In this document: in pieces, positions 25,355-34,503 of the stretch
Layout: each line of letters opens with the position of its first letter
How positions within the stretch are numbered: the stretch's first letter is position 1
Assembly: GCA_963851325.1 (NCBI GenBank)
Contig: CAWKOR010000001.1
Location: 3,782,001-3,846,000 of the forward strand
From: DATGKG01 sp963851325
GTDB taxonomy: Bacteria; Desulfobacterota; Binatia; Binatales; Binataceae
Direction: 5' to 3'
DNA: 64,000 bases
Made by a program: the position numbers and the translations under genes
Notes under the pieces: model-generated
What the model was told of the DNA's origin: nothing
The model's input: only the letters and a program-made list of their open reading frames with translations
Database searches by the model: none

Positions 25355-26677
25355 ATGACCGCCAAGGAAGATAAGGCCCTCGCGATCCTGCGCCGCCTGC
25401 GCGAGAACGGCTTCCTCGCGCTCTTCAATGGCGGATGCGTGCGCGATCGCCTGCTTGGAATCCCCATCAAGGACTACGACATCGCGACCGATGCTCGTCC
25501 CGAGGTGGTGCAGCGCCTGTTCGAAAACACCGTCGCGGTCGGCGCGCAGTTCGGCGTTATCATGGTGATCCTCGACGGCGATCCGTTCGAGGTCGCCACC
25601 TTCCGGGCCGATGCGCCATATGTCGACGGACGCCGGCCCTCCTCGGTCAGCTTCGGCACTATCGAGGAGGACGCGAAGCGCCGCGACTTCACCATCGGCG
25701 GAATGTACTTCGACCCCTTCGACGATCGCCTGATCGATACGGTCGGAGGAATGCGCGATCTCCGCGCCGGCATTATCCGTGCGATCGGCAACCCCTACGA
25801 TCGTTTCGCCGAAGATCATCTGCGCGTGTTGCGAGCCGCGCGTTTCGCCGCGCGCCTGAACTTCGTCATCGAGCCCGAAACGCATACCGCGATGAGAGCC
25901 ACCGCGCCGCTGGTGTCGAAAGTGTCCGCTGAGCGCATCGGTGAGGAGATCGTACGCCTGATGACCGAGGGCGGCGCCGCGCGCGGAATGGACATCATGG
26001 TCGAAACCGGGTTGATGAAAGAGGTGCTGCCCGAAGTTCTCCCGATGATCGGATGTGAACAGCCCCCCAACTATCATCCCGAGGGCGACGTCTACGTGCA
26101 TACGAAAATCGCGGTCGCGATGCTCAGTCCCGGATGCAGCGAGAGCCTCGCGTTCGGAATTTTGTTTCACGACATCGCGAAACCGCAGACTCGCGCCGAG
26201 CAGAACGGCAAGACCACTTACTACGGACACACCGAGATCGGCGCCGAGATGGCGGTCGACATCCTCGCGCGCTTGCGCCGTTCGCGCGCGGTCCAGGAAC
26301 GCGTCGCCTACCTGGTAAAAAATCACCTGAAGTTGACGATGGCCCCGCGCATGCGCACCTCGACCCTCAAGCGGATGCTGAGCGAGGACGGCTTCGATGA
26401 GCTGCTCGAAGTGAGCAGAATGGATGCGCTCGCGTCGAGTTCCTACCTCGGTTACTACCATTTCTGCCGGCGCGCGATGACCCAGATGACACCGACCCAG
26501 TTGCGGCCGCCGCGTGTGCTTAACGGCGGCGATCTGATCGGGATGGGCTTCAAGCCGGGGCCGGCCTTCAAAAGTATTCTGCAAGAAGTCGAAGACCTGC
26601 AGCTCGACGGCGAAATCACCGACCGCGAAGCGGCCATCGAATACGTCCGCCGGCATTATCCCGCGGCCGGAAACTGA
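25355..26677 (+). CDS. cca: CCA tRNA nucleotidyltransferase (HD-domain type)
   Basis: 440 residues. Nucleotidyltransferase motif GGCVRDRLLG (26-35) with the DYDIATDA metal acids. The RRDFTIGGMYFDP and RVLRAARFAARL segments are diagnostic of the poly(A) polymerase/CCA-adding family. A C-terminal HD domain is seen in HTKIAVAMLS and FGILFHDIAKP, then YYGHTEIGAEMA. It adds or repairs the 3' CCA of tRNAs. The start is taken at the ATG two codons before KEDKALAILRRL; there is no strong Shine-Dalgarno. It is 6 nt upstream of the ABC ATPase gene, though the two functions are unrelated. Confidence 0.94.
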   Translation: MTAKEDKALAILRRLRENGFLALFNGGCVRDRLLGIPIKDYDIATDARPEVVQRLFENTVAVGAQFGVIMVILDGDPFEVATFRADAPYVDGRRPSSVSFGTIEEDAKRRDFTIGGMYFDPFDDRLIDTVGGMRDLRAGIIRAIGNPYDRFAEDHLRVLRAARFAARLNFVIEPETHTAMRATAPLVSKVSAERIGEEIVRLMTEGGAARGMDIMVETGLMKEVLPEVLPMIGCEQPPNYHPEGDVYVHTKIAVAMLSPGCSESLAFGILFHDIAKPQTRAEQNGKTTYYGHTEIGAEMAVDILARLRRSRAVQERVAYLVKNHLKLTMAPRMRTSTLKRMLSEDGFDELLEVSRMDALASSSYLGYYHFCRRAMTQMTPTQLRPPRVLNGGDLIGMGFKPGPAFKSILQEVEDLQLDGEITDREAAIEYVRRHYPAAGN

Positions 26678-26683
26678 GCGCAC

Positions 26684-28165
26684 TTGCTCGAAGCAAAATC
26701 CATCACCAGGAGATTCGGGCGAACCGTAGCGCTCGACGGAGTCAACTTCACCGCGCGTCCCGGCGAAATCCAGGCGCTGCTTGGGGAGAATGGCGCCGGC
26801 AAGACCACCCTGATGAATGTTTTCACCGGCCGGCTTCGTCCCGACGTGGGCTGCGTCAACCTCGAGGATAAGCCGCTTCCGCTGGGATCGCCGGATACGG
26901 CGCTGCGCGCGGGAATTGCCGCGGTGCATCAGAGCCCGATGCTGTTCGAGCGCTTCACCTGGGAAGAAAATCTCGCGCTCGGCGGCTTCGGTCGCAACGG
27001 TGGCGGCCATGCTCTGGAGCGAGTCGATTTGGATGCCGTGGTGGCGAAGGCCCGCGAGCTGGCGCGTCATCTGGGCTTCGAGCTGCCGCCCTCGCGCGCA
27101 ATCATCGCGGAGCGATCGGTGGCCGAGCGCGTGCGTCTCGAAGTCCTGCGCGCGCTGAGCTTCGATCCGCGCGTGCTGATCCTTGATGAACCGACCGGGG
27201 TGCTCGCACCCAATGAACTGGCCGCGTTTCTCGATCTTCTCCGGAGGCTTCGCGGCGAGGGCCGAATCGTCATCCTCATCACACATAAACTTGCCGAGGC
27301 GCGCGCGGTCGCCGATCGGATCACCATGCTTCGCGCCGGCCGCGTCGTCGCGGAAACCACGCCGGACCAGTCTGATGAATCCGAGCTGGCGCGCCTGATG
27401 ATTGGGGAGCGGACGACCTCGCCCGCCGTGCAGCTACATCCTGTAGCAAACCCCGACACGCTGCTCGATATCGAAAACCTTTCGCATCGAAGCAGCGGAG
27501 CGACCGTCCTCGACGGAATTTCGCTGCGTCTCGAGGCCGGCGAGATCGCGGGCGTCGCGGGTGTCGACGGGAACGGGCAGGTCGAGCTGGTCGAAGTTCT
27601 GGCGGGTGCGCGGCGCGCGACCGCGGGATCATTTCGGGTGGCCGGCGACGCCGCGATGGCTGTCATACCGCAGGATCGCGACCTCGACGGACTGATCCTT
27701 GACATGCAGCTCTGGGAGAACCTTCTGCTGGCGCACCCGGTGCGTGCGCGAATGACGCGCCGCGGGTGGCTCGAGGTCCCGCGCGCGATCGAACTATGCC
27801 GCGAGGTTCTGAACGCGTTCCAGGTTCGCGCCGCCGGCCCGGAGGCGCGGGCGTCGTCGCTGTCGGGAGGAAATCGCCAGCGGCTGGAGGTGGCGCGCGC
27901 CTTGACCCAGAACCCGCGCGTCATCGTGGCGCACAACGTGACGCGCGGACTGGATCTCGCGGCGACTGCAGATGTCCATCGCATCCTGCTGGAGTTCGCC
28001 GCCGACGGGGGCGCGGTGCTGCTCATCTCCAGCGACCTTGACGAGCTGCTCGCGATCGCGAGCCGCCTGTTTGTCATCAGCCGCGGAAAAATTCGCGCGA
28101 CCGGCCCGCACGATCGTTCGCCGGAAAAACTTGGCCTGCTGATGGCCGGCCGCTGGAGTGACTGA
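26684..28165 (+). CDS. ABC importer ATP-binding protein, double NBD (BMP/nucleoside or sugar type)
   Basis: 493 residues with two fused NBDs, as in YufO/RbsA-type importers. NBD1: Walker A GENGAGKTT (about 36-44), a signature-like SVAERVRLEVLRAL, Walker B VLILDEPTG. NBD2: degenerate P-loop GVDGNGQVE, LSGGNRQRLEVARAL, VIVAHNVTRGLD in place of Walker B. The degenerate second site is normal for this subfamily. TTG start, 6 nt after cca. The stop overlaps the next permease gene by 8 nt. With the two permeases it forms the cytoplasmic core of a BMP-type importer whose binding protein is probably encoded at 33039. Confidence 0.93.
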   Translation: MLEAKSITRRFGRTVALDGVNFTARPGEIQALLGENGAGKTTLMNVFTGRLRPDVGCVNLEDKPLPLGSPDTALRAGIAAVHQSPMLFERFTWEENLALGGFGRNGGGHALERVDLDAVVAKARELARHLGFELPPSRAIIAERSVAERVRLEVLRALSFDPRVLILDEPTGVLAPNELAAFLDLLRRLRGEGRIVILITHKLAEARAVADRITMLRAGRVVAETTPDQSDESELARLMIGERTTSPAVQLHPVANPDTLLDIENLSHRSSGATVLDGISLRLEAGEIAGVAGVDGNGQVELVEVLAGARRATAGSFRVAGDAAMAVIPQDRDLDGLILDMQLWENLLLAHPVRARMTRRGWLEVPRAIELCREVLNAFQVRAAGPEARASSLSGGNRQRLEVARALTQNPRVIVAHNVTRGLDLAATADVHRILLEFAADGGAVLLISSDLDELLAIASRLFVISRGKIRATGPHDRSPEKLGLLMAGRWSD

Positions 28166-29234
28166 CCTGCTATCGACCATCGGCAAGCCGGCCGGCGCGA
28201 TAGCTCTCGCGATTGCGCTGATCTCGCTCGTCCTGGTGGCTCTGGGAGCCTCTCCGATCGGAGTCTTCATTGCGCTGGGGGAGGGCGCATTCGGCAACTG
28301 GATCGCCGTAACCGATTCGCTGGTGAAAGCCACTCCGCTCATTTTCACCGGGCTGGCGATCTCGGTCGCATTTTCCGCCGCACTGTATAACATCGGCGCC
28401 GATGGCCAACTGGTGATCGGCGCCATCGCCGCGGGCGCGGTCGGTCCTTTTCTCGGCGGATGGCCCCGTCCGATCGCGATTACGATTGTCCTGATCGCAG
28501 GCGCACTCGGCGGCGCATTCTGGAGCGGCATCTGCGGATGGCTGCGCGCGCGGCGCGACACCAACGAGGTCATCAGCACCATCATGCTGAATTTTGTGGC
28601 TGCGCAAATTCTGAGCTGGATGGTGCACGGCCCGCTGATGGAAGCCTCGCATGCGTATCCCCAGAGCATGCCGATCGCGCCCAGCGCCGAGATGTACATG
28701 TTCATGCCACCGACGCGTCTCAACCTCGGGATGCTGCTTGCGTTGCTGCTGGCGCTTGCGACCTATCTGTTCCTGTTTCGCAGCGAGCCGGGTTTCCAGT
28801 TGCGCGCGATGGGAAAAAATCGGCGCGCGGCGAATTTTTTTCGCATTCCGATTGCCTCGCTCACCGTCTGGACGATGGCGCTGAGCGGCGCGCTGGCGGG
28901 ACTCGGCGGCGCGGTGCAGATTTCCGCGATCAACCATCGCCTGTATGAGAAAATCTCGCCGGGATGGGGTTTCGAGGCGATTGCGGTCGCGCTGGTCGCG
29001 CGCCTTAATCCGCTGGCGATAGTGGTCACCTCGATTTTCTTCGGCGCGCTCGATAACGGTTCGCAGGCGATGCAGCGTGCCGAGGGCGTTTCTCCGGTGC
29101 TGGTGCAGGTCATCCAGGGGATGGTGATTCTCATCCTGCTCGCGTTCGATACCAGCGCATGGGGCAACCTGCGCGAGGCGTTTTCGCGTCCGCGTGTCGC
29201 AACGCCTCCCGCCGTCGAGGCGCACGATGGTTGA
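28158..29234 (+). CDS. ABC importer permease (BPD_transp_2, YufP-like)
   Basis: 358 residues, about nine hydrophobic membrane segments (for example AIALAIALISLVLVALGASP, PLIFTGLAISVAFSAALYNIGADGQ). The GxExxNxGxDGQ-like phrase and EVISTIMLNFVA are typical of the branched-chain/ribose/BMP permease superfamily. It overlaps the upstream ATPase gene by 8 nt and the following permease by 8 nt, so all three are translationally coupled. Nucleoside or related ligands are the family's best-known substrates. Confidence 0.93.
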   Translation: MTDLLSTIGKPAGAIALAIALISLVLVALGASPIGVFIALGEGAFGNWIAVTDSLVKATPLIFTGLAISVAFSAALYNIGADGQLVIGAIAAGAVGPFLGGWPRPIAITIVLIAGALGGAFWSGICGWLRARRDTNEVISTIMLNFVAAQILSWMVHGPLMEASHAYPQSMPIAPSAEMYMFMPPTRLNLGMLLALLLALATYLFLFRSEPGFQLRAMGKNRRAANFFRIPIASLTVWTMALSGALAGLGGAVQISAINHRLYEKISPGWGFEAIAVALVARLNPLAIVVTSIFFGALDNGSQAMQRAEGVSPVLVQVIQGMVILILLAFDTSAWGNLREAFSRPRVATPPAVEAHDG

Positions 29235-30150
29235 ACAGGCGCTGGCCGCATTTCTGACCTCGACGATCGCGATGGCGACGCCGATCCTGCTCGCGGCGTT
29301 GGGCGAACTGCTGGTCGAGGAAAGCGGCATCATCAATATAGGCATCGAGGGTGCGATGCTGGCCGGAGCATTCTTCGCGCTGTCGGGCGTGTACTTTACC
29401 GGCAGCATCGCGGTCGGTTTGATAGCGGGCATCGCGGCGGCGATCGCGATTAACGCGATAGTCGGGGTGCTGGTGATCAATCTCGCGGTGGACCAGGTGG
29501 TCGCGGGGACCGCGCTCGACATTCTCGCGCTGGGAGTGACCGGAGTTTTCTATCGCAAATTTTTCGGCATCACCGGCAAGGCATTCATCGTGACTCCGCT
29601 GCACGCGATCGCGATTGGACCGCTGGCGCATATTCCGCTGCTCGGCCCGATGCTGTTTGACCAGAGTCCGCTGGTGTATCTCGCGTTTCTCCTGGTGCCG
29701 GTGGTCGCGTGGCTCATTCGTCACACGCGCTACGGCCTGCGCTTGCGCGCGGCGGGCGAGCGTCCTGAGGCCGCGGATGCGCTGGGGCTCGGCGTGTATA
29801 CGCTGCGATGGCAAGCCCTGATCGTGTCGGGAGTGCTAACCGGACTGGCGGGCGCATTTCTCACCGTCGCGTATGCGAATACTTTCGTGGAGAACATTTC
29901 GGCGGGACGCGGATTCGTCGCCCTCGCGGTGGTGATCCTTGGACGGCGCAATCCGTGGGGCCTCGCCGTCGCATCGATAGTGTTCGGCGGCGCGATGGCC
30001 CTGCAGTTCGGATTGCAGGCGTTGGGCACCGCGATTCCCTACCAGCTTTTTCTCGCGCTGCCGTATGCGCTGACGCTGGTGGTGCTCGCATTCTTCGGTG
30101 GCCAGGGGCGCGACCCCAGCGCGCTGGGCGTACCGTACACGCGGAGTTGA
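29227..30150 (+). CDS. ABC importer permease (BPD_transp_2, YufQ-like)
   Basis: 307 residues from the ATG that overlaps the previous stop. PILLAALGELLVEESGIINIGIEGAML is the family signature, and NLAVDQVVAGTALDILALG supports it. Eight or more membrane helices. Second permease subunit of the importer; heterodimeric permeases are usual in BMP-type systems. Confidence 0.93.
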   Translation: MVEQALAAFLTSTIAMATPILLAALGELLVEESGIINIGIEGAMLAGAFFALSGVYFTGSIAVGLIAGIAAAIAINAIVGVLVINLAVDQVVAGTALDILALGVTGVFYRKFFGITGKAFIVTPLHAIAIGPLAHIPLLGPMLFDQSPLVYLAFLLVPVVAWLIRHTRYGLRLRAAGERPEAADALGLGVYTLRWQALIVSGVLTGLAGAFLTVAYANTFVENISAGRGFVALAVVILGRRNPWGLAVASIVFGGAMALQFGLQALGTAIPYQLFLALPYALTLVVLAFFGGQGRDPSALGVPYTRS

Positions 30151-30195
30151 CAAGCAATCGTCGCGACCCGATGATCGTAGGTCGAGGGGTTTTGC

Positions 30196-31380
30196 TTGTC
30201 ATCGATCAAATTGATCTCACGTCTTGTCGCGATTGCGATGCTGTTCGCGTTCGCCGCCTGCGCCGCTGAGCAGGAGCCGCCGGCAAAGAAGGATCTGCCA
30301 CAAAAGTTCAAATTCGTAGGGGGAACGTTCAGCTCAACCAGCGATCCTCCCACGGACAAGAGCGTTGTAGTCAAATACGATGACGGTGCGGTTCTAACGA
30401 CCGTTTGGTCCGCTCGGTCGAGACCTGGGGTTAATCACGAAAGTGTGAACGCTTTCGAATCCCTCTATAGTAACCCTCCGAATTGTCCCGAATTGCAATA
30501 TGAAGACCGCTTCTATGGCGTGGCACCCATAGACGGCCGCCAGTGGATGGATACCGAAACGTGGCTGTTGGCAGATTTCAACGCGTCGGCCGATCCGCTC
30601 AAATATCAGGCGTGCCGCGACGGCCACATCTATAGCGCTCCGGATTCAAAGACCCTCATGGATGTGGTCGACAAAGTCGAAAGCGATCCGGCCAGCGCCA
30701 AATCCGCTCCCGAGGTAACAAAATACCTCCTCGCCGATGACGCCCTCGTGCTGCGCCTCCCGGTATGCAACTGGCGCCATCGGATCGGCCTCGACGCCGT
30801 TTATCCGCTGCCTACCAGTGTCGCGAAGATCCGTATAGTGCCTGCGAGTCACGCGCGACTGAAGTATTTGGAAGCGTTAGGCGACAAAAAAGGCGGCGTC
30901 GACGTCTATCTGGATGAAGACCATCGGCGCATCGATCACTTCGTCTTCAACTCTCCCAAAGGTTCCTTCTCGTTGCGTCCCGTGTACAGCGAAACCGACT
31001 GCCCGCTACTTGATCGCTGTGAACATATGGCGCTGGGATTCGAGAAGCAGCAGGACCTGTTCGACCTCCGCTCACTCGACGACGAACCGCTATTCCAGTC
31101 CAGGCTTTTCGAGGTGCGGAACACGCTCGACGGAACCAAACGATATGACGGGTGCGCCGGCGGCAGGCTCTACGTTGGCAAGAATCGTCAGATCATCGAA
31201 AATGAAATCAAAATTGCCCTCGAAAACCCCGCATCACCGCCTCCAGCTGGCGCGCCGGTGCTGGGCACTCCCGCCATTTCCGAGAGTGGCGATACCGTCA
31301 TCCCCGACGCGTTTTGCGACTGGACGGCGCGCACGCGCCTGATGCAGGCTGCGATGAAGAATCAAGACCCGAGCCATTAA
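30196..31380 (+). CDS. Lipoprotein with internal tandem duplication
   Basis: 394 residues. TTG start after GAGGGG; the signal peptide runs to a lipobox at about LFAFAAC. The mature protein has two related halves. In each there is a RxxxCxxGxxY-type stretch (KYQACRDGHIYSAPDSKTLM and RYDGCAGGRLYVGKNRQII), then a DPAS/NPAS tail, then CxWxxRxxLxAA (CNWRHRIGLDAV and CDWTARTRLMQAA). I know no named family with this pattern. It is placed after the ABC permeases (45-nt gap) and before a minus-strand methyltransferase. Role unknown. Confidence 0.65.
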   Translation: MSSIKLISRLVAIAMLFAFAACAAEQEPPAKKDLPQKFKFVGGTFSSTSDPPTDKSVVVKYDDGAVLTTVWSARSRPGVNHESVNAFESLYSNPPNCPELQYEDRFYGVAPIDGRQWMDTETWLLADFNASADPLKYQACRDGHIYSAPDSKTLMDVVDKVESDPASAKSAPEVTKYLLADDALVLRLPVCNWRHRIGLDAVYPLPTSVAKIRIVPASHARLKYLEALGDKKGGVDVYLDEDHRRIDHFVFNSPKGSFSLRPVYSETDCPLLDRCEHMALGFEKQQDLFDLRSLDDEPLFQSRLFEVRNTLDGTKRYDGCAGGRLYVGKNRQIIENEIKIALENPASPPPAGAPVLGTPAISESGDTVIPDAFCDWTARTRLMQAAMKNQDPSH

Positions 31381-31453
31381 GCAATGATGTGCGCGGCGCT
31401 TGGCGATAGCGACATTCAGGAATCCTGGTAATGCGGTTATGGTTGCGCCGCCA

Positions 31454-32215
31454 TCAACCTTTGCGGCAGACGATGATCATGCGGCGGGTACCGATCCCGT
31501 AGACCTCGCTCTCAAATCCTCCGGATACCGCAGTTACCTGGAAGCCGACCCGCTCGAGCAGCCGCGTCATCTCGGTGAGCGTATATAGCCGGATGTTGTG
31601 GCCGATCGATTCGCGGCGGCCGCCGTTGGCATCCACCACTATGAAGTGTACGTGCATGCGGCTGGTGCTGAGATCCAGGTCGCGACGTTCGGCATACAAG
31701 GTGCCGTCCGCTCCCGTATGCCAGTCGTTCTGGATGTAGTTGTCGATCGCCCACTCGCGGTTGAGCATGTCCAACAGGAGCCGGCCGCCCCTTTTCAGTG
31801 CCTTCGCCGCCGACGCGAGCACTTTCAGATCCTCGGCTTCGGTCTCGAGGTAGCCGAACGAGGAATACATGTTGACGATGGCGTCGAACTTGTTCTCGAA
31901 GGGGATCTCGCGCATATCGGCCGCCACAGTTTCGATTGAGACCTTGCTCGCGATGGCCGCTTGTTGCGCGAGCTGCACGTAGTCGGGATTCAGATCGAGA
32001 CCGGTGACTTTCAATCCCAGCTTCGCCAGTTGCACCGAATGGCGTCCCTGGCCGCAACACAGGTCCAGCACCGACGCCCCGGGCTCCAACTCGAGCGCGC
32101 TCGCAACGAAGGAGCTTTCCTTTTCGGCGCGCTCCTCGGTGAACATATGTCCATACACGTTGAGATAGTCGCTGCGAAAAAAGTCCACGTACCATGCCGA
32201 GCCTTGCGCTGCCAT
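31454..32215 (-). CDS. SAM-dependent methyltransferase, class I
   Basis: 253 residues. Motif I VLDLCCGQGRHSVQLAKLG, then VTGLDLNPDYVQLAQ with the acidic ribose-binding D, and FDAIVNMYSSFGYLE. The FENKFDAIVN and LLLDMLNREW segments resemble the small methyltransferases found beside transport or lipid genes. Strong GAGAGGG 5 nt before the ATG. Substrate unknown. It is divergent from queC by about 160 nt. Confidence 0.9.
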   Translation of the reverse strand: MAAQGSAWYVDFFRSDYLNVYGHMFTEERAEKESSFVASALELEPGASVLDLCCGQGRHSVQLAKLGLKVTGLDLNPDYVQLAQQAAIASKVSIETVAADMREIPFENKFDAIVNMYSSFGYLETEAEDLKVLASAAKALKRGGRLLLDMLNREWAIDNYIQNDWHTGADGTLYAERRDLDLSTSRMHVHFIVVDANGGRRESIGHNIRLYTLTEMTRLLERVGFQVTAVSGGFESEVYGIGTRRMIIVCRKG

Positions 32216-32377
32216 CGAGTCCCTCTCCAGTTGCGCGGCGGATTTGATAATTTGAAGCTGCGCATAGCGAGCCCATCAAGATCGCATACGCCGTCTGCAA
32301 GATCGAGTTTCCGGTAGCGGGTGGCTGCTGTGCTTTCAATCGTGCTACGGTGCAGCGCCAACGGAGAGAGAGTCAGC

Positions 32378-33025
32378 GTGGATAACATCGCAGTGTTGGC
32401 GAGCGGCGGGCTGGACAGCTCAGTTCTGATCGCGAAAATGGCATCCGACGCCCCGGTGTTCCCGATTTACGTGCGATGCGGTTTTGCGTGGGAAGCGATG
32501 GAGGAGAAAGGCCTCCAGTCGTTCCTCGACGCTTTGAACAATCCCAATGTGAAACCCATAACCGTGCTCTCCGCTCCAGCCGCGGTGCTCTACGGCGCTC
32601 ATTGGAGCGTCACTGGCGCACGGGTTCCGGCCGCCGATGAGCCTGATGAGAATACCTACCTGCCGGGACGCAACATTCTGCTGATTTCGCTGGCCGCCAT
32701 TTGGGGTAGCACCCACGGCGTGTCACGCATCGCGATCGGGTCTTTGGGTGGCAATCCGTTTCCCGATGCTACCCCCGAGTTCTTTGAGACCTTTGCGCGA
32801 AGTTTAAGCGCAGGGCTCGGACATCACGTGCAGATCGAGGCACCCATGCGCGGTCTGCATAAGGAAGACCTGATCAAACAATTCAAAGACCTGCCGCTCG
32901 AACTGACGTTGACCTGCATGGCTCCCCTCGGATCTCAGCACTGCGGACAATGCAACAAATGCTTCGAGCGACAGCACGCCTTCAAGCAGGCGGGCATCGC
33001 AGATCGCACCGTCTACGTCGGCTAG
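32378..33025 (+). CDS. queC: 7-cyano-7-deazaguanine synthase
   Basis: 215 residues. PP-loop ATPase motif SGGLDSSVLIAKM near the start; YLPGRNILLISLAAIWG and HHVQIEAPMRGLHKEDLIK in the middle; a C-terminal zinc site of four cysteines (C in LTCMAPL, then HCGQCNKC). This enzyme converts carboxy-deazaguanine to preQ0 for queuosine or other deazapurines. GTG start with GGAGAG upstream. Other queuosine genes are not nearby. It is 13 nt from the BMP-family binding-protein gene, an unusual partnership. Confidence 0.88.
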   Translation: MDNIAVLASGGLDSSVLIAKMASDAPVFPIYVRCGFAWEAMEEKGLQSFLDALNNPNVKPITVLSAPAAVLYGAHWSVTGARVPAADEPDENTYLPGRNILLISLAAIWGSTHGVSRIAIGSLGGNPFPDATPEFFETFARSLSAGLGHHVQIEAPMRGLHKEDLIKQFKDLPLELTLTCMAPLGSQHCGQCNKCFERQHAFKQAGIADRTVYVG

Positions 33026-33038
33026 GTGGGCGCCAGGA

Positions 33039-34076
33039 ATGGGAACTCGTTACCATCGCATCGGTCGCCCGCGGATCGTATTAGTCATAGCTTTTATCGT
33101 CCTGCAGATGAGTGTTCTGGGCTGCACATCTCATCCTGCGACGGATGCAAAGCCCGCATCGGCGAAATTCAAAGTCGCGCTGCTTACCCCGGGATCTGTT
33201 AGCGACGCAGGTTGGAATGCGGCTGCTTATCAAGGACTGGAACTCATCAAGAGCAAGCTCGGCGCGGAGACCGCGCTGGTGCAGACCAAATCGCCGGCCG
33301 ACTTCGAGGACGCATTTCGCGATTTCAGTTCGCGCGGATTCGATCTCATCTTCGCGCATGGCTTCGAGTACACCGATTCCGCGATCGCAGTTGCGCGCAG
33401 CTTTCCCAACACCTATTTCGTAGTCAGCTCGGGCAGCGAGTCGTCGGCAAATGTGGCGTCGATAACCTTCGACGTCGATCAGGCCACCTATGTCGAAGGA
33501 GTGCTCGCGGCCGGCGTCTCGAAAACCGGGATAGTAGGCGCGGTGGGCGGCATCGAACTGCCATCGGTCAAGCTATTCTTCGATGGCTTCAAACGCGGCT
33601 TTCTTTCCGCACAGCCTAAAGGGCGCATTCTGATCAGCTATACCGGCAATTTCGATGACGTTGGCGCTGCCAAGGAGGCGGCGCTTGCGCAAATCAGCCA
33701 GGGTGCGGATGTGCTGATTCACAACGCCGACGCGGCCGGGCTCGGGGTCTTTCTGGCGGCCAAACAAGCGCACGTTTTCGCCTTCGGCGTGTTCAACAAT
33801 CAAAACGAGGTCGCGCCGGACGTCGTGCTGGCCAGCGCCGTGACCTCCAATGCGCTGGCGTTTCTGAAAATCGCGACCGAGGTGAAAGAGAAGCGCTTTC
33901 ATGCCGGGATGCTGGTATTTGGGATGCAGGATGGCATGGTGAGCGTGGTGTTTAATCCCAAGCTCGAATCGCAGATTCCTCCCGCTGCACTTGAACGCGC
34001 GCGCAAGGTCGAGCACGACCTCGCGACCGGTGAACTGGTCCTCGCGCCGACCTCGCTAACCCCGCCCACGAAGTAG
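33039..34076 (+). CDS. BMP-family ABC transporter substrate-binding lipoprotein
   Basis: 345 residues. Signal peptide with a lipobox (LQMSVLGC), then the BMP (Bmp/Med/PnrA) domain: KVALLTPGSVSDAGWNAAAYQGLELI, FDLIFAHGFEYTDSAIAVA, TYVEGVLAAGVSKTG, IHNADAAGLGVF, FGVFNNQNEVAP. PnrA-like proteins bind purine nucleosides; the GWN in place of other pocket residues prevents assigning the ligand. It is in one operon with queC (13-nt spacing) and probably serves the importer at 26684-30150. Confidence 0.9.
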   Translation: MGTRYHRIGRPRIVLVIAFIVLQMSVLGCTSHPATDAKPASAKFKVALLTPGSVSDAGWNAAAYQGLELIKSKLGAETALVQTKSPADFEDAFRDFSSRGFDLIFAHGFEYTDSAIAVARSFPNTYFVVSSGSESSANVASITFDVDQATYVEGVLAAGVSKTGIVGAVGGIELPSVKLFFDGFKRGFLSAQPKGRILISYTGNFDDVGAAKEAALAQISQGADVLIHNADAAGLGVFLAAKQAHVFAFGVFNNQNEVAPDVVLASAVTSNALAFLKIATEVKEKRFHAGMLVFGMQDGMVSVVFNPKLESQIPPAALERARKVEHDLATGELVLAPTSLTPPTK

Positions 34077-34166
34077 AAAACCTTCAGACGTATTTACGAC
34101 TCGATCGCCAGGGCGTCAGACTGGGACGCTTTGCTCTCGGCAGGTTTCGCAAATAGACTGGAGGCG

Positions 34167-34445
34167 ATGCGCGAAGCCGTCCCGACTACTGCTGCTTTCC
34201 CGACCGCTCGATGCGAGCCGTGCGACAAGTCGGTCCTGACTTACGTCACCCTCGATGAGAACGGCGGCGAGCTCCGATGCTGCGTGCATTGCGACGGCCC
34301 GATCCTCGAATCGTTGCGATGGCTCACCGCATCGGAGCTGGAGGCCGCGGGCTACGAGATCGGCTATCGGCCCGATGACAAACCGAAGTCCAGCGGCGGA
34401 TGCGACAGCGGCGGCTGCGGATCCTGCTCTACGCGAAAGCATTAG
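34167..34445 (+). CDS. Small cysteine-rich protein, zinc-ribbon-like
   Basis: 92 residues from the preferred ATG (an in-frame TTG lies at 34131). A C-x-x-C (RCEPCDK) and a CC-x-x-C (LRCCVHCDG) form a likely zinc ribbon; the tail GGCDSGGCGSCSTRKH is cysteine- and glycine-rich. No named family is recognised. It is followed by a bidirectional terminator and a glutaredoxin gene on the other strand. A metal- or redox-linked role is only suggested by the cysteines. Confidence 0.6.
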   Translation: MREAVPTTAAFPTARCEPCDKSVLTYVTLDENGGELRCCVHCDGPILESLRWLTASELEAAGYEIGYRPDDKPKSSGGCDSGGCGSCSTRKH

Positions 34446-34452
34446 CGAAATG

Positions 34453-34483
34453 AAAAAGGCGCCCTCTGAGGAGCGCCTTTCTT
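34453..34483. terminator. Bidirectional intrinsic terminator
   Basis: An 8-bp stem (AAAGGCGC at 34455-34462 with GCGCCTTT at 34473-34480) is flanked by T-rich sequence on the plus strand and by a T5 run on the minus strand. It serves the convergent zinc-ribbon and glutaredoxin genes. Confidence 0.8.
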
Positions 34484-34503
34484 CTGCCGAGGGATGAGGG
34501 CCG

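Noticed and set aside
24977..27286. A 769-codon open frame antisense to the SDR, cca and ABC genes
   Set aside because: Three well supported genes lie opposite it; its composition is arginine- and histidine-rich as expected of a shadow frame.
32216..32377. A preQ1 riboswitch upstream of queC
   Set aside because: I could not find the small pseudoknot pattern, though this needs a covariance-model search (Rfam preQ1 families) to be certain.
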